Shown piece by piece: positions 48,414 through 61,124 of a stretch of 64,000 nt of DNA; within the stretch, counting starts at the first letter, position 1, and every line of letters begins with the position of its first letter. Below the pieces are notes generated by a model. It saw only the letters and a list, made by a program, of their open reading frames with translations, was not told the origin of the DNA and ran no database searches. The position numbers and the translations under genes were made by a program. This DNA is from Monosporascus cannonballus (Eukaryota > Ascomycota > Sordariomycetes > Xylariales): NCBI GenBank assembly GCA_004154925.1, contig QJNS01000011.1:186001-250000 (forward strand), given 5' to 3'.

Positions 48414-51244
48414 TGTTACGGCGCTGTACGTCAATTGGGTTTCTGGAAGATATTCTGTTATTGCCTTATCGTGACCAGGACCCCATTTTGGAAGTTATGG
48501 CTACGCCTGCGGCGCAGCAGTCGTAGCCACAGCTATAGCTTTTAATCAAGAAATATCTGTTCGGGGTTCAATATATCAGCTAAACTCCTTTAAGAATAAT
48601 ACTTACAAAAACAATAAAACCTCTAAAATAAAGCCTAATAACAAATTATGATTTTTTCGTTTTATTTAGTACGCTTTTATACAAATTCGCAACAATAATT
48701 ATCATTAATTTTAGCAACATATATTAATTACAAAACTCTTACCATTTTAACTTATAGAACTTAATGCAAAATTAAAATCTTTATTTTTTAATATAATAAT
48801 AATCTTAATTAATATAAAATAAAAATTATTATAATAAAAAAATAGCCCAAAATCTCGATTAGTATATATTATAATTTTTTACTTTCTTTAAGCCAGCATA
48901 ATAATAACATAACCTTATAAGCCAAAATAATAATATATAAAGCTTAAAATCGCCCATAATAAACCTCGAAATATATTTTTTTTTCATTAGCTAAATATGG
49001 GTAATATATTCGAAAATTTAATATAAATATCCTAAACCTTCGAATACTGAATTTTCCAAAATGAAACGTTTATCCTTATCCTATACTTTTACCGGTTTTT
49101 TACCAATATAAACGTAATTAACCTATATACTAATATTATATATACGGCCGATAACTATACGAAAATCTTACGCCGTCGATTTATTTACCTTATATTAAAC
49201 GTTATACTTAACAGATAAGGCCGTATTTTACGAAAAAAAAATAAATCGATACGATATATAATCTAATTTTCGGAAAACTTAATATTTCTTTCGTTATTAA
49301 AATAAATTTCGGAAAATCTTTAATTATTTAAAGTTTTTCTTTAATAACCGATTTAATTATTATTTAAGTTATATTATTTATTAAGTTGGCAAATAAATAA
49401 CGAATTTTTATATTAATAATTCTATATTTTGTTTTTATTTTAATATCCGTAAATATAAAAAGCCTTAACTTAAAAATATTCGACCGCATAATTACCAGAT
49501 AACAGAATTATATTATTTTTAATTTTAAATAAATATCGAACGATTAATTCCAAATTATTATATGAAATCCTGTTTTCGAATAACAATATAATTTAATTAT
49601 TATCAATAAAACATACTTATTATTGAAATAAAAAATTTCCGGCCTAAATATATTAATATTTGTAATTTGCGCTTTATTTTCCCTATTTATATATATTGAT
49701 TTACGTATATAACAATTATTAATAATATTATAAAAAAGAAAATTACGAAATAAAGCGGCTTTTGTTAAATTGGCGGCTTAATTAAATATGGTTATAAGGC
49801 GGCGGTCCGGTATTTTAATATTAATCGTCCCAAAATCGATATTGTTATTTTTCTTATACCTAAATTTTAACGTTCGAATTAAAGGTATTTAGATTTTTTA
49901 ATAACTAATATATTCGGGCTATTAAATAATATCTTCTTAATTTAACTTAATAACTTACATTTTATTACTAAGATTTTGGTCTATATTAATAATAAAGCAA
50001 AAATGATAGATATCCGTAACTACTTAATCAAAATTATGATAAACCGGAAGTATTTGTTAAAAGTCATAAAAAAAGCTATTGAGTTTTATAATTCCGAAAT
50101 ATTTAAAAAAAGAATAATAAAATCCTGCCTAGTAAATAAGGTAGGTAATTACCGTTAATTTTAAAAATTCTTTTAACTATAATAATAAAAATTATAAAAA
50201 TTTTATAAAAATATCCGGATTATTATTATTACAAATCCGCTTTATTTTTCGCGGTATATTATATAATTATTATTTTTTCTTTAAATTTATAACTATTTAA
50301 TTTAAAGGTTTAAATTAATTACAGGTAAACGTTTTTATAAAGCGTTAATTTTCGTCTAAAATAATATAAATTACGTTAATTTCGAATAATAATCTTTTCG
50401 ATAAACGGCGAAATCTAGGCTTTTTTACAAAAATTACAAATGTTCCGTATAATATATTATAATATTTATATATAATAGGGTCTTCATTAGCAAAAATTAA
50501 AAGTTTTTGTTAACTTTCGGATATTAACAGCTGTTCGCATATTCGTTTTTTTAATATGTTAATTAATCGGTTAATCCGAACGATCGAATTAATAATTCGG
50601 CTTAAATTGTTACAAAAAGTTTAATTACGAATAAAATTTTTAAACGTTATATTAATTTTTTTATCTTAATGCCAGAAATTTAAGATACGCGTACGTATAT
50701 TCTGTTCTAAGGGCGTAACCCGGTAAAACTAAAAAAATTCGGATTTATTATATTTTTTTTAAAAAAAAAGGTTAACAACGTAACGAATTCAAGTAGTAAT
50801 TATTATATGTATTAAAGTTTAAAAATAATAAATAAGTTTTAATTAAAATCAAAATAATATTAATAATAAGTTATAATAAAAATAACGGTATATATATATA
50901 TATATATTTATAAAAAAATATCTTATTATTAAGTTATTACGAATTTTTATTTTTTTAAAAAAAGCAAATACATTAAACAAAGCCGTTTTTACGTAATTAC
51001 AACTTAGGCCTTGCTGGTTCGTTACGGGGATTTGGGATTTGATTGGTTAATATTTAGCGTTATGGAGCGGTACTTAAGTGACTTTGAAGAAATTGAGAAA
51101 ACGAGCCAGGGAGGCCTGAGCTAGCTGAGGTAATTCTGTTGTTGCACGAGGAAGAAAGAAGAGAGCTATCTAGCAAGCGCGTAGCGCTTGCGTATATATA
51201 GCGAAACGGCGGCTTAAATAAGCCGCTTTGCTAGTGCTGTAACA
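48414..51244 (-). repeat. Solo LTR split by the 2.7-kb TIR element
   Basis: On the minus strand it starts TGTTACAGCACTAGC at 51244 and runs to 51142. It resumes at 48452 after the inserted DNA transposon and ends GACGTACAGCGCCGTAACA at 48414. Ends TGTTAC/GTAACA give an LTR of about 140 bp, with a TATATATACG TATA-like box near 51193-51200 and a GCAAGCGCTACGCGCTTGC hairpin-forming palindrome near 51173-51191. Comparison with C places it as an insertion in Gypsy B. Confidence 0.7.
48461..51133. mobile_element. 2.7-kb relative of the 10.7-kb TIR transposon, inverted orientation
   Basis: The ends are TTGCCTTATC at 48461 and CTGAGGTAA at 51125-51133 (reverse complement TTACCTCAG). The TSD is TTCTGTTA (48453-48460) and TTCTGTTG (51134-51141), 8 bp with one G/A transition. 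The last about 140 bp (50995-51133) are nearly identical in reverse complement to 7803-7945. The block 48480-48570, with a GCGGCGCAGCAGTCGTAGCC motif, matches 18424-18515. It lacks about 8.2 kb of the middle of the large copy. RIP has ruined the interior, and I cannot name the protein. The 60-codon frame at 49976-50158 lies in it and is not supported as a gene. Confidence 0.82.
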
Positions 51245-52270
51245 AATTGTCCAAATGAGAAAAATAATTTCTCTCGTTATAAAAAATATTTAAACAAAAA
51301 ACTCTAAAAGAATTTCGATTTTAAATATATTAATTTATACAAAATCGCTAAAACAAGCTTTAAAAAACAATTATTAGAATTTTTATTAAAATTTATATTT
51401 AATTTAGTTTTTTATCTGTTTTTTATTCGAATTAATAACGGATATAATTAAAATACATATAATACAAAATTCCAAAAATAAATAATAATATAATATACGA
51501 AATAAAAAAATATTCGATATAAGAAAACTGTTTTGCTCAGTACTTAACCAAATAAAAAAAGCATCCAAATTTCGAAAATATCTAGGAGCTAGTCAAAAAT
51601 CTTATAAACGTCTAACGTTTGTTAAAGAATTTTTATTAGCGGTAACAGAGCTATCAAAAAAAGCCCTTTAATCGAAGTTCTTAAGTATGGACCAGTTAAA
51701 AAAATTAACGAATAGTACGAGTAAAAAGGTTTCGGCCTTTATACGTTTCTTCTTAACTAATTTATTTATTAATTAAAAGTTATAATTAATAATTTTAATT
51801 TTTAAAAATAAAAAAACATTTAAAGGTCGAAATTAAAAAAGGGGATTAATAGTTTCGTTAATATTACGTTATTTGTATATTAGATTTTTCTTTATTTTTT
51901 ATTAAAAGCTTACAAGTTCTTTTTTATAATAACAGTTTTTTGCAATTTAAACAATTTTTTTCTTCTTAATATAATGTAAAAAGTTAACTAGGATATTAAA
52001 ATTGTCGTAACGGTAACTGTTTTTGATATATTTATTATAACATCGAATTTTTTTAATTGTCGAATAATTGGTATTATTTTTGAAATAAGAAATATATAGT
52101 ATTATTTTAAACCTAAATTTGATAATAACAATAGCTAAAGATTTTAAGTTTTTTTTCTAATTAGGAAGATTACAAGATTTGCGGTTAATAATACGACCTA
52201 TTATAGTAAAAGTAAAGAACTTATTAAAAGAAAATCTTTAAAGGTAAAGATCATAAAAAAAGAGAGATCG

Positions 52271-52640
52271 TATTACGACCTAAATTAAGATCGGTCGCAA
52301 GAACGGTCGGACTTACGCGAAAGGGTTACGTAATTTAGACTTTTTTTAATATCAAAATTTAAGTAAATCTATACAGATGTAATCGAAATTAATAACATTA
52401 GATCTATAATAATCCTAAAATCTAATAAAAATTTATTTAATTTATAAAAAATATATACGTTTAATATTTTTATAATGTAAATAGCATTAGTTTGTAATAA
52501 TAATTTGTTATTTAAAACGTTTTTAATATTACAAAACGTAACAAGTTTACTATATTATTACTTAAAATCCCATATTACTTTTGCTAATATAAACCCGTAT
52601 AACCTAGGTTTAAAATAGGTTAAACCACTTAGCCGTTATA
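52271..52640 (+). repeat. 3' LTR of Gypsy B
   Basis: 370 bp, TATTACGACC start (RIP-changed from TG), GCCGTTATA end, preceded by the purine-rich AAAAAAAGAGAGATCG that also precedes the other 3' LTRs of this family. Confidence 0.85.
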
Positions 52641-52646
52641 ATATGT

Positions 52647-53044
52647 TATTACGACCTAATAAGCTACGGCCTCCAGGAATAGTCGTAACGAAAAAGGCCA
52701 AGAAAACCATGTGGATCAAGTCACGTAATAAATCACTAACTCACTAATGGTGAGCCAGTGAGCCGGATCGCCAACTTACTAGTGGTAAGCCAGTGAGCCG
52801 GATTACCAACTTATTGGTGGTGATCCAGCTAAAGGAGAAAAATATATACGCTTATTAATTTTATAATTTAGATAATTTTAGCTAATAATATTTATTAATA
52901 TTAATTATTTGCAATAAAGTATTTCCGATATTAAAATATATAATATGATTATTATATTTATTATTTAGATTCTTATAATACTTCTATTAATATAAACCCG
53001 TTAATTTAAGGTTTAATAATTAATTAAACCGTTTAGCTATTATA
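52647..53044 (+). repeat. 5' LTR of Gypsy C
   Basis: 398 bp, TATTACGACC start and GCTATTATA end (RIP-altered GCCGTCACA in the other copy). It contains a 35-bp tandem repeat. Confidence 0.85.
52735..52828. repeat. 35-bp tandem repeat inside the LTR of C
   Basis: GAGCCGGATCGCCAACTTA starts at 52760 and a variant (GAGCCGGATTACCAACTTA) at 52795, a 35-bp period, with partial copies on either side carrying the GGTG/GTAAGCCAGT core. It is repeated in the 3' LTR (59462-59550) and in A's 3' LTR. Enhancer-like repeats of this kind are common in LTR promoters. Confidence 0.75.
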
Positions 53045-53207
53045 CGTTATAAATTTTTATTTAATAATACTATTAAATTTTAAATAATATTTAATATTAT
53101 TAAAATATCGACTAACATTTAGAAAATCCTTACTTAATAATTTCAGGCTCGAATTCGGGAACTGGAAAAAAAAGTTCGATAACTTAAGGCTACGCCATCT
53201 GCCTAAC

Positions 53208-53625
53208 TGTTACAGGAACCAGGGTTCCTGCCTCCAAGAAACCTACCTTTGAGGCCTAGCGCAGACCTGTCACGGCTAAACTCCGGACAGGGAAGCTTGG
53301 CTTATTCCGTGATCTAAATAATCTAAGTAATTTAACCAAATCACATAGATCACATAAATCCACGACATATTTACTTTGGGAATTAGGATATATAATAAAT
53401 TGGTCTCTTATATAAATAGCACCTACCTAGTTTCGTTCCTTAGCTATCAATCTAAGCTCTTAGTCTAAAGGCAACCGCACCATTCTCTGATTAAGGGAAA
53501 AGTCTTTAAATCTTTTTAACGAATAAACCACTAAATCATTTCTCGCCCTATTATTACCTGCAAATCAAGACCCCATTTCGGATACTGCTCATATCTCCAG
53601 GTGGATGTATGACAGGTTCGTTACA
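53208..53625 (+). mobile_element. Solo LTR, 418 bp, TSD CTAAC/TTAAC, little RIP
   Basis: It starts TGTTACAGGAACC and ends CAGGTTCGTTACA. CTAAC (53203-53207) and TTAAC (53626-53630) flank it, one C/T transition apart. A TATA box TATATAAATAGC lies near 53432. The composition is near normal and stands out from the surrounding Gypsy C. Removing it restores alignment of C with B just downstream of the 5' LTR. Confidence 0.75.
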
Positions 53626-56600
53626 TTAACCCTTTTTCGCCCGTATAAAACCTAAAAAACCAAAACCTTACGATAAAAAAAATAATTTTTAAACTTTCCT
53701 AACTTAAGCATAAATTTACCTTTGCTTCCTAAACCTTAATAATCCAGCGGATATAATTTTAATAATAAAAATATACCTAATAAAAAATACGGCTAATTAA
53801 TTTAAATCCATTATAAAAAATTTCTTAAAAATAAAAAAAATAAATAAAAAGGATTTTATTAATAAAAACTTTTTAGCTTATACCAATTTCGAAAATAAAA
53901 TGCGCAATAATTTCAATAATCCGGATAAAAAACGATTAACGGCTTAATAATTCCTGTAATTCCGACAAAAAAGATTTATATTTAAATATGCCGTAACCTT
54001 TAAGAATTTTGTAATTAAGGCAAAATAAAAAAATAACAAAATTAACGTTTTTATCGATATATTTTATAAAAAGCTAAAAGATAATATAAAAAATAAAATT
54101 ATTCGGATTACATAATTAGTTACTTTAAATCAATATATCGCAAAAATAATTAAAATTAATAATTAACAATTTAAAAAACGATAAAAAAAATAATATGCCT
54201 TATATTCGGAATATAATAAGTCCAATTAAAGAAAAAAACGAAACGCACCCTTTATTTTTTATGGAACGACGCCAGGACTTATGAAATTCGGCGCTACCCA
54301 AAGACAAAATTAAAGCCAAAATGAATATTTTAATTATGATAAAATAAGATATAAAACTTATAAATGCAAAAAACTTAAAAAACCACGATAAAATAATTAA
54401 ACCTTTATATTAAAAATATAACCTAGAAATAATTAAAAGAATAATAATAAAGCTATTAATATAATTTAAGCCAAATATATATTAAGCTTGTAACAAAACA
54501 TTTAACAAAAATTATTATAATAAAAAATTTAAAGAAAAATACGAAAAACTAAAAAACTAACTTAACAAATAATACGAATATAATAAAAGGCATTATAAGG
54601 ATAATTACGTAAATATTAGAATTAAACAGAAAAAATTTATTCCGGAATCTCTAATCGATACGGCAAAATGCACGCCATATATTGTCGACGACGAAAATAC
54701 CTTAATTACGAAAAATGGAAATAATATATTTATGTACGAATTACCCGTATATATTACGAAAAATTCGATTTTCCAAACCGTACCGGGCATAATAAGAATA
54801 ATAAGTAATAATATTAACAATTTCGAACCATAACCCCAGAAAATATCTAATAATTGGCCGAAATAAAGAATTAGCCTAAAAGAAAATAATGCCCGTAAGA
54901 AAACCCCTTTTGTTATTATAGATAATGCAATTATTAAACGGAAAAGGAATTAATCCAACATACGGTAAAAAAACCTTATTAAAAAGTTATTACGAACTTC
55001 CATTTTCAATTAGCATTTATTATAAATCTTTATAAAAAAAGTTATTAAAAAATACGTTAATTTACAGGAGATTTTTGGAACGATAACCAAAATAACGCAT
55101 AATGGAATATAATCGCAAACATAAAAAAACAATTTATTCAATAAGGAAAAAATTGCAACAAATTCAGAAATAATTAATACGGCTCGAAAGAATAATATGC
55201 CGGCAATAACAACAATTATAATAACTTAACGCATTAAACGAAAAAACAAAAATAAGGTTCGACAAATTCGAACAGGAATTAAAAAAAAGGTTACTTATAA
55301 AAAAGCCATAAAATAACAAAACTTAAAAAAATTAAAGAAAATTTCCAAAAAAAGCTTTAAACGTAACGATAAAAAACGTTAACGACCTTATTACTTTGAA
55401 TATACGAATCGAAACGTATTGGTATACCGTAATAATAAATTACAGAACTTTAGGCGGAAACTATATTATACCGGATATGGTTAATAAGTTCAAATTACCA
55501 TGGAGATATAAGTTAAAACCCTATATAATAATAAATACCGAAAATTAAAAATTCGCTTACGATAAAGGAAAAATTATATGCAAAATTAATTACTTTAAAA
55601 TTCTTATTAAAGGATAATATTAAACGGTTAATTTCGATATCGTTATATTCGAAAATTATAATATAATTTTAGGATTATTATAAATACGTTAATATAAATT
55701 TTGATTAACGGCGGAATTAATTAAATAAAATTTATTTTACTTCTTATTAACAAATAAAAAAAATTAAGATTTTAATATTCGATCGATAATAATAATAAAT
55801 ATAAACATAAAAATATGACAAATATCTTATTACTTAAAGGAATAAAACATAAAAAAAACGAGTACCAAAAAATACGATATATCGTTATTATTATTAAAGC
55901 GAAATTAAAGCAATTAAATAACGATTTAAAATAATAAGAATAATAGTTCCAGAAGGTAGAAAATTTAATTAATATATTATTATAATATTACAGATATAAA
56001 TAGCTTTTTAAAAAAGAACTTAATACGAAATTGTTAAAATATAATAAATAAAATTATGAAATAATTCTTAAAAAAGAATTTTCGACAAAGTTTTACCTTA
56101 TTTATAATTTTAATAAAAATAAGCTATATATTTTTAAAAAAAAACATCCGGAAAATCGGTTATAAAAAGAATAAATTCGACTTTTGAAATTACCGGCAGA
56201 ATATTTAATGTTTTTCGTATTTAAAAAAATAGGAAATTGCGATTTGTGATTAATTATCGATAATTAAACGATATTATTATTAAAGATTAAATATTATTAC
56301 CCTTAATTACGGAAATAAAAAACCGATTTTACGGAGCCAAATAATTCATAATATTCGATTTTAAAAATAAATATAACCTTACTAAGATTAAAAAAAGATA
56401 CGAATAAAAAATAATTTTTAAAACGAAATACGGATTATTTAAATATTTGATTATATTAATAAGATTTACGAACATATTAACAACCTTTTAACGGATAATG
56501 AACTATATATTATAAAAATACCTTAATATTTTTGTTATTTGCTATCTCGACGATATTCTTATTTTTTTGGAAACGGAAAAAATATATACAAAATACGTTT

Positions 56601-59373
56601 ATAAGGTTTTTTAAGTTTTATAAGACGTAAAGTTACTTATTAATACAAAAAAGAATTAATTTTATATATAGGAAGTAAAATATCTGAAACATATTATTAT
56701 TTTAAAATATATTAAAATAAACCTTAAAATATCGTTATAATTACAAAATGGCAAACGTTAATAATAATTAAGAAAATATAAATATTTTTTAAATTTGCTA
56801 ATTATTATAGGAAATTTATTCGAAATTTTAATAAAATAGTTATACCTTTAATAAATTTTACGAAAAAAAATTAAATAAACGCCAGATATAAAAAAGACAT
56901 TTTAGAAAATTAACAATACGATTATTAGCGAACCAGTACTAATTATATATGATTAAAACCGCCCCGTTAAACTAAAAACCGATATTTCGGATTACACGTT
57001 AAACGTAATAATCGGATAACGAAATAATTAAGGCAAATTATATTTTATTACATTTTTTTATATAAATTAAAAAAAGCCGAATTTAATTACGGGATTCCAA
57101 ATAAGGAATTTATGGCTATTATTATGGCATTTCGGGAATTTAGGTATTTCTTAAAAAGAAATTTGTACCAGGTTAAAGTTTATACGGATTATCAAAATTT
57201 TACCCGATTTACCATAATTAAGGAATTTACAGAATAATAATTAAAAAATGTAAAAAAATTAGCGAATTTCGACTTTATTATTATTTACAAAAAAAAATTA
57301 AAAAACGGCAAAGTAAATATTTTAAGCAAATAACCAAACCTTAAAAAATTAGTTAAAGTTAATTATATAATTTTTAATATTATTACAAAAAAATATTTAC
57401 GTTTACGATAAATTACGACGATTTAGGCAATACTTTTCGATATGTATTAAAAAGTTTAATAATATAATAATAATTTCCTAGAAAACCAAAAAAAAATAAA
57501 ATATAAATTTTAAAAAACATATTAGAAAGATTTGATATGAAAAATATACGAATATTAATTATATAAATATTTAAGGATTTATAAAACCTTAAAAAAACTT
57601 TAACGTATATATTTTTTTTAAAATAAAATTAACGATATAAAAAATTATACGGCAATACGATATTTATATTAAAGCAAAGGTTTGACGACAAAAACCATAC
57701 GGAAAATTACAATTATTATTAATTACAAAACGACCGTAATATTTAATTATATTCGATTTTATTATTAAACTTTTTATGTTAAAAATTTTAATTACAGAAA
57801 TATATTACGATAATATTTTCGTAATCGTCGACCGATTTCCGAAATTTTTGTATTTTTTATTACATTATAAGGATATAAATACCAAATAATTAATATATAT
57901 TTTTTAAACATATTTTCAATATATATAAATTATTAATAAAAATTATATTAAATAAAAAATTAACGTTTGTATTTAAATTTTAACAAAGCTTTATAATATA
58001 AATCGGCCTAAATTACAAATTATTTAACGTATTTAAATTATAAATAAATAAATAAATAAAACGAACGAATTAAATTTTAAAAATTTACTTACGATATTAT
58101 ATTAATTATAAATAAAATAATTAAGTTGAAAAATTACTAATTGCATAATTAATTTATAATATCAGCTATTACGAAAATATTAAAATAATATTTACGAACG
58201 TAAATTTTGGTTTTATTTCAAAAAATTTATAAAAAAAATACGCGACGACGGTTTAATTAATATCAAAATAATTTTTATATTAAAATAATTACGATAATTA
58301 TATTTAAAAAAATAAAATTAGAATTCGTACGAAATCAAATAAATAAATACTATAACCAGAAAAGGTTAAAAATATTAATTTTCAAAAAAAATAGTTTTTT
58401 TGTTACAAAAAATATTTAAATAAAACGATTTAATAAAAACCTTAATTTCAAATATATCGGCCTATATAAAATTGCTAAGAAAATCTTAAAAAATAATTAT
58501 TAATTGGAATTTTTCTCAAAAAATTAAATTTTATTTAATTTTTTATATTTTTTTACTTAAGTTAATAACAAATATAATTAAAATATATACGGTATAAAAT
58601 GACATAAAAATAAAAGATAAATAAATATACGAAATAGAAAAAATACTTAATATGAGAAAATAAAACGGATTTATTTAATATCTAATTAAATAAAAAATAC
58701 CCAAATTTCGAAAATATTTAGGAACCTGCTAAAAGTCTTATTGGCGTTTAACGCTTATTAAAAAAATTTATTAATAACGGCGAAACCACCCGAAATAATA
58801 ATATTTTAATTTACGAAATTTACGAAAAAAACCCTTTAATTTACCGTATTTTAATTAATAATATCTACTTTTTTAAAACTTAAATCTTAATTACGGATTC
58901 CGATTTTAATTACGTAAAATCGTTAAAATTGTTTAAAAATTAAAAAGTACAATTAATAGGTTTTATACATTAAATTTAATAATATTAATATTAATAATAT
59001 ATGCGAAAAAAACGCGCAAAAATTTCGGATAAAGATTTTTCGGCCGTTTTTTTTTCTTTTAATTTTTTCGATTTTGCGATACAACGATTAATTATAAAAA
59101 CGGGGATTTTTATCTTATTATACGAATAACTTTGACGGACATATTTTTTATAACGAAAAACCTTATTTATTATTTGGTAATTAAATTACCGAATAAAATA
59201 AAAAAATAAGGTATTATTTTAAAATTTTCGAATTTAATTAAATTAATTAAGGCAAATCGTTATTTGGATTTGTAAAAATAACGTTTAGATATACCGGAAA
59301 ATATATTAAAAATATATGGAAAAAACTTATTTAAAAAAATCTTAAGGATAAGATTTTAGGAGAAAGAAGATCG

Positions 59374-59771
59374 TATTACGACTTAACAAATTACGGCCTC
59401 CAGGAACGGTCGTAACGGAAAAGGCTAAAAAAACTATATGAATTAGGTTATGTAATAGATTACCAATTTACTGGTAATAAGCCAGTAAGCCGGATCGCCA
59501 ACTTATTAGTAATAAGCCTGTAAGCCGGATTACCAATTTACTGATAATAATCCAGCTAAAGAAAAAGAATATATACGCTTATTAATTCCATAATTTAGAT
59601 AATTTCAGCTTATAATATTTATTAATATTAATTATTTGTAATAAGGCATTTCCGGTATTAAGAGATGTAATACGATTATTGTATCCATTGCTCAGATTCC
59701 CACGATACTCCTGCTAACATAAACCCGTCGACTTAAGGTTTAATAGTTGGTTAAACCGCCTAGCCGTCACA
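59374..59771 (+). repeat. 3' LTR of Gypsy C
   Basis: 398 bp, preceded by the purine-rich GGAGAAAGAAGATCG and ending GCCGTCACA. It has the same length as the 5' copy. Confidence 0.85.
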
Positions 59772-59776
59772 TATAT

Positions 59777-59960
59777 ATTTATTATTTTCATAATTTAGAT
59801 AATTTTAGCTTATAATAACAATTCGTTATCTAAAACGCTCTTGGTATTACGAAACGTAACAAAGCTATTATATCTATTGCTTAGATTTTTACGATACTTC
59901 TACCAATATAAACCCGTACGACTTAGGTTTAATAGTTGGTTGAACCTCTTAGCCGTCACA
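59777..59960 (+). repeat. Right half of the split 3' LTR (Z)
   Basis: ATTTATTATTTTCATAATTT and the following about 165 bp align with the last half of the family LTR and end CCTCTTAGCCGTCACA at 59960. It lies directly after the target duplication of element C. With 42284-42480 it makes one LTR of the expected length once B and C are removed. The A+T-rich TE block ends here. Confidence 0.7.
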
Positions 59961-61124
59961 GAGAGTCTCTAGCTACCACTCCTTAGAGCCCAATTCTAGC
60001 TAGACAATCATCACTTCACTTTATATGCAGCCTTATCTTCCGACCAGCTTAATTATGACATATCTAAATATTTATTAATTTATAATAGAACTCAATAGCG
60101 TAAATACCTTTCTCTGTTATTAAACGTAGTAAAAAGTATTCGGTTTTTAAGTCGATGTATCAAATTATTTGATATCAACATATATGTATATTAAAAAGAT
60201 AAATAATTACTTTAACAGTTTTAAATTATAGGATATTACTTACTAATAATTTGAATTTTCGTTGCATATTTAACCTTTCCGTTATAAACAAATAAAACTG
60301 TTTTTTTGAGAAGTTTTAAACGTTATATAAATTTCAGTAACGAAGAAAGTTTTAGTTTTATTTAGGTGGTAGTTTAAAAATACCAACCTTTCAGGGGTTC
60401 CACAGGACTATCGAGACCCTGAGGGCATCATGCGCCGCCTGAGGGGCAAACCCTCTGAGATCTCGGGTAGGGAAAACGAGTAATTAAAGAAGGCGTGGGC
60501 TTGGCAAGCGATCCCGTTTACCACCATTAGGTATTTCCGCCGAGAGCTCGGGAAGAACAGAGCGCGACTATAGGTTTTGGGTCTACTCAACCCATAGGGG
60601 CGAGGTGAAGGTTAGAAGGCTTTGGTAACGAGGAAGCGAGAGAATTCAAGGTTGCTATGCAGTCGTAGGACGAACTGGGAATAATGCGGACGAGATTACT
60701 AAGGCAAGGGCTAATATAAGCGATAATGCCGTCATGGTCAGGGATATGCTATGATAGTTGCGGGTGCAAAGTGAAGCACATAAACCCTAGGGACATCCGA
60801 AGCATTAAGTTTATAATACTTGGGGTTGCCGTTACGTGAAGTGCCATATTCAGTACATAATTACGCAAGACCAGGCGTTCGTATCCATACCCCGAAGCCA
60901 TGACCCATATCTCATCGCATCGTATGCCAATAAGACTCATACAGGCCCAAACAAACGCCGACCAATTCCCCGCCCTTAGATTTTGATCCTGACACCATCC
61001 ACACAGTGGGTATTTTCCCTTTTCCAGTTCCTCATAGCGGCCCATTCGTTATATATGTTTGTTCATGCGGCGTCCCGGGTAGAAATGTACTCGCCACCCT
61101 CATATCCCCGGCTGCGCCGTCGCC
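59961..61124. other. Transition from TE block to ordinary DNA, no gene recognised
   Basis: 59961-60380 is moderately A+T-rich without identifiable repeats. From 60380 composition is ordinary. A short open stretch 60373-60483 (GVPQDYRDPEGIMRRLRGKP core) is protein-like but unrecognised. A 98-codon minus frame at 60749-61045 begins with an ATG but is rich in Trp/Cys/Met and has no family motif. Confidence 0.4.

Larger units (their letters stand above)
42481..52640 (+). mobile_element. Ty3/Gypsy element B with both LTRs, carrying nested insertions
   Basis: LTRs at 42481-42851 (371 bp, TGTTATGATC start) and 52271-52640 (370 bp), both ending GCCGTTATA. The flanking 5-mers ATATA (42476-42480) and ATATG (52641-52645) are a TSD differing by one G/A transition. 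RT is near 46.13-46.31 kb with YYLDYILIYL (second Asp of the YLDD box lost), and RNase H is near 46.8-47.1 kb. Three insertions are visible by comparison with C: 44870-45350, about 47877-48178, and 48414-51244. Without them the internal part is about 5.6-6 kb, normal for Gypsy. All frames are riddled with stops. Confidence 0.85.
52647..59771 (+). mobile_element. Complete Ty3/Gypsy element C, TSD TATGT/TATAT
   Basis: LTRs of exactly 398 bp at 52647-53044 and 59374-59771. The 5-mers TATGT (52642-52646) and TATAT (59772-59776) are a TSD with one G/A transition. RT is at about 56.40-56.57 kb: FKTKYGLFKYLI, then TTF*RIMNYIL*KYLNIFVI, then CYLDDILIFLETE. The YLDD box is intact, although stops interrupt the frame. 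RNase H lies near 57.07-57.30 kb. The integrase-to-tail region extends to about 58.9 kb, where 58.68-58.87 kb is the stretch shared with A and B. A 418-bp solo LTR sits just after the 5' LTR. It is inactive, but its LTRs are the best-preserved of the family. Confidence 0.88.
7803..59960. other. RIP-type A+T-rich block made of nested transposable elements
   Basis: About 52 kb of extreme A+T content. Homologous copies within it (A/B/C, E1/E2, the two TIR elements) differ overwhelmingly by C/T and G/A. Retro-element and transposase motifs survive with Asp to Asn changes and with stops at Gln, Arg and Trp positions. This is the established signature of repeat-induced point mutation in ascomycetes. 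Short elements (solo LTRs, MITE) and element ends escape it. Apart from the aldo/keto reductase relic, no host gene was found inside. Confidence 0.9.

Noticed and set aside
49976..50158. 60-codon plus-strand ORF
   Set aside because: Inside the RIP-mutated 2.7-kb TIR element; Lys/Ile/Asn-rich and not preserved in the 10.7-kb copy.
60749..61045. 98-codon minus-strand ORF starting at an ATG
   Set aside because: No family motif, Trp/Cys/Met-rich as in random frames, and lies just downstream of the MARVEL gene without splice context.
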